Notes under the pieces: model-generated
The model's database searches: none
What the model saw: only the letters and a program-made list of their open reading frames with translations
Told to the model about the DNA's origin: nothing
Shown here: one piece after another, positions 59,187 to 64,000 of the stretch
Position numbering within the stretch: the first letter of the stretch is position 1
Layout: each line of letters starts with the position of its first letter
Source: Croceibacterium xixiisoli
GTDB taxonomy: Bacteria > Pseudomonadota > Alphaproteobacteria > Sphingomonadales > Sphingomonadaceae
Reading direction: 5' to 3'
DNA length: 64,000 bases
Assembly: GCF_009827305.1 (NCBI RefSeq)
Contig: NZ_WTYJ01000001.1
Location: forward strand, 1,550,001 to 1,614,000
Made by a program: the position numbers and the translations under genes

Positions 59187-62087
59187 ATGAGTCTGACCAC
59201 CATTTCCGTCCGCGGCGCGCGTGAACACAATCTCAAGGGCGTCGATATCGATCTCCCGCGGGACAAGCTGATCGTCATCACCGGCCTGTCGGGCAGCGGC
59301 AAGAGCAGCCTGGCCTTCGACACGATCTATGCCGAAGGGCAGCGGCGCTACGTCGAAAGCCTCAGCGCCTATGCGCGGCAGTTCCTGGAAATGATGCAGA
59401 AACCGGACGTCGAACATATCGACGGCCTCTCCCCAGCCATTTCAATCGAGCAGAAAACCACCAGCCGCAATCCGCGCTCCACCGTGGCCACGGTCACGGA
59501 AATCTACGATTACATGCGCCTGCTCTGGGCGCGCGTCGGCGTGCCCTATTCGCCCGCTACAGGCCTCCCGATCGAGGCGCAGACCGTTTCCAACATGGTC
59601 GACCGGGTGATGGCCCTGCCGGATGGCACGCGGATCTATCTGCTCGCGCCCGCCATCCGGGCGCGCAAGGGCGAATATCGCAAGGAACTGGCCGAATGGC
59701 AGAAGGCCGGCTTCACCCGCGTGCGGATCGACGGCGAAATCCATGAAATCCAGGATGCGCCCGCGCTCGACAAGAAGAAGAAACACGACATAGAGGTCGT
59801 GGTCGATCGCCTGGCGGTGCGCGAAGGGATCGAAACCCGGCTGGCCGACAGTTTCGAAACCGCGCTCAAGCTGGCCGAAGGGCTGGCCTATGTTGATCTC
59901 GCCGATGGCAATGTTCCGGGTCGCGAAGAAACGGAAAGCGGCGGCAATCTGAAGGGGGCGGGCCTGCCGGCCAATCGCATCGTCTTCTCGGAAAAATTCG
60001 CCTGCCCGGTCAGCGGTTTCACGATCGAGGCAGTGGAACCGCGCCTGTTCTCCTTCAACGCGCCGCAGGGCGCCTGCGCCGCCTGTGACGGGCTGGGTGA
60101 GAAGCTGCTGTTCGATCCGCAGCTGGTTGTCCCCAATGAAGCGCTGACGCTGAAGCAGGGGGCCATCGTTCCCTGGGCCAAATCCAATCCGCCGTCACCC
60201 TATTACATGCAGGTTCTAACCAGCCTGGCACGGGCCTATCAGTTTGATATCACCACGCCGTGGAGCGATCTCGAACCCGATCAGCAGTCCATCATCCTGC
60301 ATGGCACGGGCGGCCTGCCGGTCGAACTCACCTTCAAGGACGGGCGCAAGGAATATACCGTCAGCAAACCGTTCGAGGGCGTGATCGGCAATCTCAACCG
60401 CCGCATGCTGCAGACGGACAGCGCCTGGATGCGGGAAGAACTGAGCAAGTTCCAGACCGCTCAGCCATGCGAACAATGCCGCGGTAAACGCCTGAATGAA
60501 AAGGCGCTGGCGGTAAAGGTCGCCGGGCAGGATATCGCTGCCCCCACCGCCATGTCGGTGGCCGATGCCAAGGCCTGGTTCCTCGATCTGATGCCGCAGC
60601 TGACCGATCAGCAGCAGCAGATCGCCCGCGCCATCCTGAAGGAAATCAACGAGCGGCTCGGCTTCCTCGACAATGTCGGGCTCGACTATCTCAACCTCGA
60701 TCGCACCAGCGGCACCCTGTCGGGCGGCGAAAGCCAGCGCATCCGGCTGGCGAGCCAGATCGGTTCGGGCCTGTCGGGCGTACTCTATGTGCTGGACGAA
60801 CCCAGCATCGGCCTGCACCAACGGGACAATGACCGGCTACTCGAAACGCTCAAGCGGCTGCGCGATCTCGGCAATACGGTCATTGTGGTTGAACATGATG
60901 AAGACGCGATCCGTGCGGCCGATTACATCGTCGATCTCGGCCCGGGCGCCGGGGTCCACGGCGGGGAAGTCGTGGCAGAAGGGACGCTGAAGCAGATCCT
61001 CAAGAGCAAGAATTCGCTCACCGCCGCCTATCTCAATGGCACGCGCGAAATCGCCGTCCCGGCCAAGCGGCGCAAGGGCAATGGCAAGAAGATCGTCGTC
61101 CATGGTGCCAAGGCCAACAATCTGAAGAATGTCAGCGCGGCTATTCCGCTTGGCACCTTCACCTGCATCACCGGCGTCTCCGGTTCGGGCAAGTCCAGCT
61201 TCACCATCGATACGCTCTATGCCGGCGCAGCCCGGGCGCTCAATGGTGCGCGGGTCATCGCCGGCCCGCATGACAAGATCACCGGCTTCGAACATTGCGA
61301 CAAGGTGATCGAGATCGACCAGTCGCCGATCGGGCGCACCCCGCGATCCAATCCGGCCACCTACACCGGCGCCTTCACCCAGATTCGCGACTGGTTCGCC
61401 GGCCTGCCGGAAAGCGGAGCGCGCGGGTACAAGGCCGGCCGGTTCAGCTTCAACGTCAAGGGCGGCCGGTGTGAGGCGTGCCAGGGCGATGGGCTGATCA
61501 AGATCGAAATGCACTTCCTGCCCGATGTCTATGTGACATGCGAGGAATGCCAGGGCCGGCGCTACAACCGCGAAACGCTGGAAGTGAAGTTCAAGGGCAT
61601 GAGCATTGCCGACGTGCTCGACATGACGATTGAGGATGCGGAGGAATTCTTCAAGGCCGTCCCGCCGATCCGCGACAAGATGCACATGCTCAACGAAGTG
61701 GGGCTGGGCTATGTCAAGGTCGGCCAGCAGGCGACCACGCTTTCGGGCGGGGAAGCGCAGCGGGTGAAACTGGCCAAGGAACTCAGCCGCCGCTCAACCG
61801 GGCAGACGCTCTACATCCTGGATGAACCGACCACCGGGCTGCATTTCGAAGACGTGCGCAAGCTGCTCGAAGTGCTGCAGCGGCTGGTCGAACAGGGCAA
61901 CAGCGTGGTGGTGATCGAACACAATCTCGACGTCATCAAGACGGCCGACTGGATCGTAGATCTCGGCCCGGACGGTGGCGTGCGCGGTGGTGAGATCGTG
62001 GCCGAGGGAACGCCGGAGCAGGTGGTGAAGAACGACCGCAGCTACACCGGCCATTATCTGAAGCCGCTGCTCGAAAAGGCAAAGTAG
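59187..62087 (+). CDS. uvrA: excinuclease ABC subunit A
   Basis: Encodes 966 residues. Two ABC ATPase sites are present: Walker [15 protein letters not shown] near residue 33 and [14 protein letters not shown] near 660, with signatures [12 protein letters not shown] and [12 protein letters not shown]. The zinc modules show [10 protein letters not shown] and CEQCRGKR in the first half and CEACQGDG with CEECQGRR in the second. It finds DNA lesions with UvrB in nucleotide excision repair. Control by LexA is indicated by the upstream box. Confidence 0.98.
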   Translation: MSLTTISVRGAREHNLKGVDIDLPRDKLIVITGLSGSGKSSLAFDTIYAEGQRRYVESLSAYARQFLEMMQKPDVEHIDGLSPAISIEQKTTSRNPRSTVATVTEIYDYMRLLWARVGVPYSPATGLPIEAQTVSNMVDRVMALPDGTRIYLLAPAIRARKGEYRKELAEWQKAGFTRVRIDGEIHEIQDAPALDKKKKHDIEVVVDRLAVREGIETRLADSFETALKLAEGLAYVDLADGNVPGREETESGGNLKGAGLPANRIVFSEKFACPVSGFTIEAVEPRLFSFNAPQGACAACDGLGEKLLFDPQLVVPNEALTLKQGAIVPWAKSNPPSPYYMQVLTSLARAYQFDITTPWSDLEPDQQSIILHGTGGLPVELTFKDGRKEYTVSKPFEGVIGNLNRRMLQTDSAWMREELSKFQTAQPCEQCRGKRLNEKALAVKVAGQDIAAPTAMSVADAKAWFLDLMPQLTDQQQQIARAILKEINERLGFLDNVGLDYLNLDRTSGTLSGGESQRIRLASQIGSGLSGVLYVLDEPSIGLHQRDNDRLLETLKRLRDLGNTVIVVEHDEDAIRAADYIVDLGPGAGVHGGEVVAEGTLKQILKSKNSLTAAYLNGTREIAVPAKRRKGNGKKIVVHGAKANNLKNVSAAIPLGTFTCITGVSGSGKSSFTIDTLYAGAARALNGARVIAGPHDKITGFEHCDKVIEIDQSPIGRTPRSNPATYTGAFTQIRDWFAGLPESGARGYKAGRFSFNVKGGRCEACQGDGLIKIEMHFLPDVYVTCEECQGRRYNRETLEVKFKGMSIADVLDMTIEDAEEFFKAVPPIRDKMHMLNEVGLGYVKVGQQATTLSGGEAQRVKLAKELSRRSTGQTLYILDEPTTGLHFEDVRKLLEVLQRLVEQGNSVVVIEHNLDVIKTADWIVDLGPDGGVRGGEIVAEGTPEQVVKNDRSYTGHYLKPLLEKAK

Positions 62088-62090
62088 GGC

Positions 62091-62140
62091 GATCGCGTGG
62101 AACCAGGGCAGCTTTCGGGCTGCGCTGGTTCCACGCGATC
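62091..62140. repeat. long hairpin after uvrA
   Basis: GATCGCGTGGAACCAG pairs perfectly with CTGGTTCCACGCGATC over 16 positions, then one mismatch and five further pairs (GCAGC/GCTGC) around a six-base loop. It starts three bases after the uvrA stop and is the first of three consecutive hairpins. Confidence 0.65.
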
Positions 62141-62146
62141 ACTAGA

Positions 62147-62190
62147 GCGATTTCCAAGCAGGTGGAATCACCTGCTGACTCGGAAATCGC
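62147..62190. repeat. nested inverted repeat, possible dispersed element
   Basis: Outer arms GCGATTTCC/GGAAATCGC enclose inner arms AGCAGGTG/CACCTGCT around GAAT. The order is hairpin within hairpin, as in extragenic repeat elements of alphaproteobacteria. No second copy is seen in this window. Confidence 0.6.
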
Positions 62191-62206
62191 GGCAAACAAA
62201 AGAAAA

Positions 62207-62243
62207 TAGAGCGGCGATCCGATGCAATCGGATCGCCGCTCTA
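62207..62243. terminator. 17-bp hairpin between uvrA and rlpA
   Basis: TAGAGCGGCGATCCGAT and ATCGGATCGCCGCTCTA pair perfectly with a three-base loop. It lies between convergent genes and may end both transcripts. U-runs are short. Confidence 0.6.
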
Positions 62244-62299
62244 ATCTGCATTGGGAGGAAAGTGGGGCGATCCGGCAAGAGCGCCCGGTTCGCGTCGGC

Positions 62300-62833
62300 T
62301 CAGGAACCCAGCAGGGCCAGTTCGACGCGGCCCGATCCGGCGGAGACCAGGCCGATGCTTTCGGCGGCGCCATGGCTCAGATCGATCAGGCGGTTGCCGT
62401 GGAACGGGCCGCGATCATTGATGCGCACCACCACCGAACGGCCGTTGCGGGCATTGGTAACGCGCACCTTGCTGCCGAAGGGCAGGGTGCGGTGGGCAGC
62501 CGTCAGGCCGCTCGGATCGAAACGTTCGCCGCTGGCCGTGGGCCGGCCGGCCAGTTCACGACCATAGAAGCTGGCCATGCCGCCGCCGATCTCTTCGGCC
62601 TCTTCAGCGATTTCGAAATCTGCTGCCGGGGTAAGGGCTGCCGCTTCGTCAATCTGAGGGGCGAGGTTGGCAGCAGCAGCGTCATTGGCGCTGGGCAAGA
62701 AGTGGGGAAGATCGTCAACCGCCGGCTGCGATGCTGCTGGCGCGCTGTCGGTACGATCATCAGCGCTTGCCGCGCTGAGCGATCCACCAAGCGCAAACAG
62801 CGCCAAAGCCGCAATGGTTACTGACCGTTTCAT
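62300..62833 (-). CDS. rlpA: RlpA-like double-psi beta-barrel protein
   Basis: Encodes 177 residues. Signal peptide KRSVTIAALALFALGGSLSAASA, an Ala/acidic linker to about 82, then the double-psi barrel: GMASFYGRELAGRPTASGERF, TAAHRTLPFGSKVRVTN, VVVRINDRGPF with the catalytic Asp, and RLIDLSHGAAESIGL. RlpA acts as a lytic transglycosylase on denuded glycan at the septum. No SPOR domain is present, so septal targeting is uncertain. No lipobox cysteine is seen. Confidence 0.88.
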   Translation of the reverse strand: MKRSVTIAALALFALGGSLSAASADDRTDSAPAASQPAVDDLPHFLPSANDAAAANLAPQIDEAAALTPAADFEIAEEAEEIGGGMASFYGRELAGRPTASGERFDPSGLTAAHRTLPFGSKVRVTNARNGRSVVVRINDRGPFHGNRLIDLSHGAAESIGLVSAGSGRVELALLGS

Positions 62834-63797
62834 ATTCGGTCGAACTCCCGTCGGTTACGAGGGGATCAGATACAGGAGGGGGAGGGGGGAGGACACCCAG
62901 GCGGAGTCTGGCCACCCCGCCACAGGCTCAACTGGTCCCGCTTTGGTAATATTCCGGGAACGTTTCGGCTTGGCGAAAATCGCACTGTCGCCCCGGGGGC
63001 TCGTCTCGGCTGATGGCCGAAATTCCGCCACGCAGCGATGCGGCGAGGTGTGATCGTCGCGATTTTCGAGTCGAGGGGGGAGCGAGGCAGCGGTGTTGTC
63101 GCGGCAGATCATCCCCGTGGAATGAGGCTGCCACATCTGTGCCGTCGCCGAAGTGAAATGGGGCCGGCATTGCTGCCAGCCCCACTGTCACCGGCATGGA
63201 TCCATCAGGATCGGCGCCCGGCTGTTTCGGGAAAGGCGTGACGCGCTTTCCCAATTCGACCGGCGCTCACGCCGGCGGCGGGAGTGTTTCGTGTCATGTC
63301 TGATCCATCGGATCGCAATGACGTTCCGCATTCCCATCGGGCGCCTGGCTTCCATCTCTGCATCCCGTCCGCTTGCGCGCAAGGGGTGTTCGATTTCTGC
63401 TCGGAACTTCCCGATCCGACCGCCCGATCACCTGCATCCGGCAAACACGTTCTCGCATCCATAAGTCGCTTGCGCGGCTCATGCTTGCGGATGTCGTTCC
63501 GCCCTCTGCCTGTGGTCTGACTGTCGTGTCGTCAGCGTCTGCAGCGGCTCTCCTTCCATTCCGGGCTTTTCAGGGCCGGGTCTTTTCGGAGCCATCCGGG
63601 GCGTCAGCTGTTGATGTCTGGAGAATGCGCCTTTCGACTGAGTCGGGGAAGGCCAATGTGCCGCTGTTTAGTCCATAGCGGGAACAATGCCAGTGAATAA
63701 GGCTGGATAACTCAACAGCTCATCGCAAAGGCTGTGCTTTTCTGGTGATTTCCGGGGTGGGCGATCCTGTCGCTCCCACCCCGGACAATTCTATCGC
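62834..63797. other. 964-base region without a convincing gene
   Basis: Between rlpA and argG no frame has both a start signal and protein-like sequence. Purine-rich GAGGGGGAGGGGGGAGGA near 62876 lies in the rlpA upstream region. A hairpin GGGGCCGGC/GCCAGCCCC (63160-63183, one mismatch) and TCCGGGGTGGG/CCCACCCCGGA (63751-63785, 11 pairs) are visible. The latter lies 12 bases after argG and is its likely terminator, though without a U-run. No tRNA was recognised. Confidence 0.45.
63751..63785 (-). terminator. hairpin after argG
   Basis: TCCGGGGTGGG and CCCACCCCGGA form a perfect 11-base-pair stem with a 13-base loop. On the minus strand it follows the argG stop by 12 bases; no T-run follows. 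Confidence 0.5.
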
Positions 63798-64000
63798 TTA
63801 TTTCCCGTCGCGCTGGGCCAGCAGGCGCAGGCGCAGGGCGTTGAGCTTGATGAAGCCCTGCGCGTCTTGCTGGTCATAGGCGCCGGCATCATCCTCAAAG
63901 GTCACATGGCGTTCGGAATAGAGCGAATCCGGGCTCTTGCGGCCAACTACGCTGGTCGATCCCTTGTACAGCTTCAGCCGCACCGTGCCGTTCACGCGCT
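63798..64000 (-). CDS. argG: argininosuccinate synthase, 3' end only
   Basis: The last 67 codons are in the window and the gene runs past the edge. The visible part [20 protein letters not shown] followed by [20 protein letters not shown] and [19 protein letters not shown] is the conserved C-terminus of ArgG, which joins citrulline and aspartate in arginine synthesis. The frame is open to the window end, so the GTG at 63995 is not a start. Confidence 0.93.
   Translation of the reverse strand, partial: RVNGTVRLKLYKGSTSVVGRKSPDSLYSERHVTFEDDAGAYDQQDAQGFIKLNALRLRLLAQRDGK

Noticed and set aside
62091-62243. CRISPR-like repeat array
   Set aside because: The three hairpins differ in sequence and spacing; there are no equal direct repeats or spacers. 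No CRISPR array was seen anywhere in the window.

Overview
The window is chromosomal DNA of a high-GC alphaproteobacterium, most likely of the order Sphingomonadales. This rests on three things: the order mdh-sucD-sucA-sucB-lpd with no adjacent sucC; a GAAC-N7-GAAC element in front of uvrA, which is the reverse complement of the alphaproteobacterial SOS box; and the protein families present (surface lipoprotein assembly modifier, SleB-type hydrolase, RD-rich secreted proteins). No species is named, because nothing here proves one.

Layout. 1-1.9 kb: a ygiB/ygiC-like pair. 2.0-9.1 kb: a four-gene minus-strand operon that looks like a modification/nuclease/helicase defence module, running from an MmeI-like DNA methyltransferase to a DUF1016 PD-(D/E)XK protein, an SF2 helicase and a GIY-YIG protein. 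The target-recognition part of the methyltransferase is clearly poorer in GC than its surroundings, and short GC palindromes lie on both sides of the operon. 9.4-16.4 kb: mixed housekeeping genes (M15-like protein, TauD dioxygenase, PMT-type glycosyltransferase, metZ, apaG, LysR regulator, GNAT acetyltransferase, kptA).

16.8-36.7 kb: the str-S10-spc-alpha ribosomal superoperon, rpsL to rplQ, complete with fusA, tuf, secY, adk and rpoA and including the short rpmD. Several spacers hold strong hairpins or intrinsic terminators (after tuf, before rplC, rpmD-rplO, rplO-secY, secY-adk, rpoA-rplQ), and a good sigma70-type promoter lies about 270 bases before rpsM. This suggests that output is tuned within the cluster and that it is not one uniform transcript.

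36.8-43 kb: a periplasmic prolyl oligopeptidase, two tandem RD-rich secreted proteins separated by a double palindrome, a TRIC-type channel, a VOC protein and an exported M20 peptidase. 43-51 kb: a TCA-cycle operon on the minus strand (mdh, sucD, sucA, sucB, lpdA) with hairpins between most genes and a terminator after lpdA. 51-55 kb: a membrane GGDEF-EAL protein, a small conserved-looking protein and a SleB hydrolase.

55-59.1 kb: a probable type XI (Slam) outer-membrane secretion pair, made of a TPR/beta-barrel surface lipoprotein assembly modifier followed by an 880-residue lipoprotein with a proline-rich stalk and three TbpB-like units. 59.2-64 kb: SOS-controlled uvrA, a run of three hairpins, rlpA, a gene-free stretch of about 960 bases, and the 3' end of argG cut by the window edge. 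The two most interesting systems are the 2-9 kb defence-like operon and the 55-59 kb surface lipoprotein pair.
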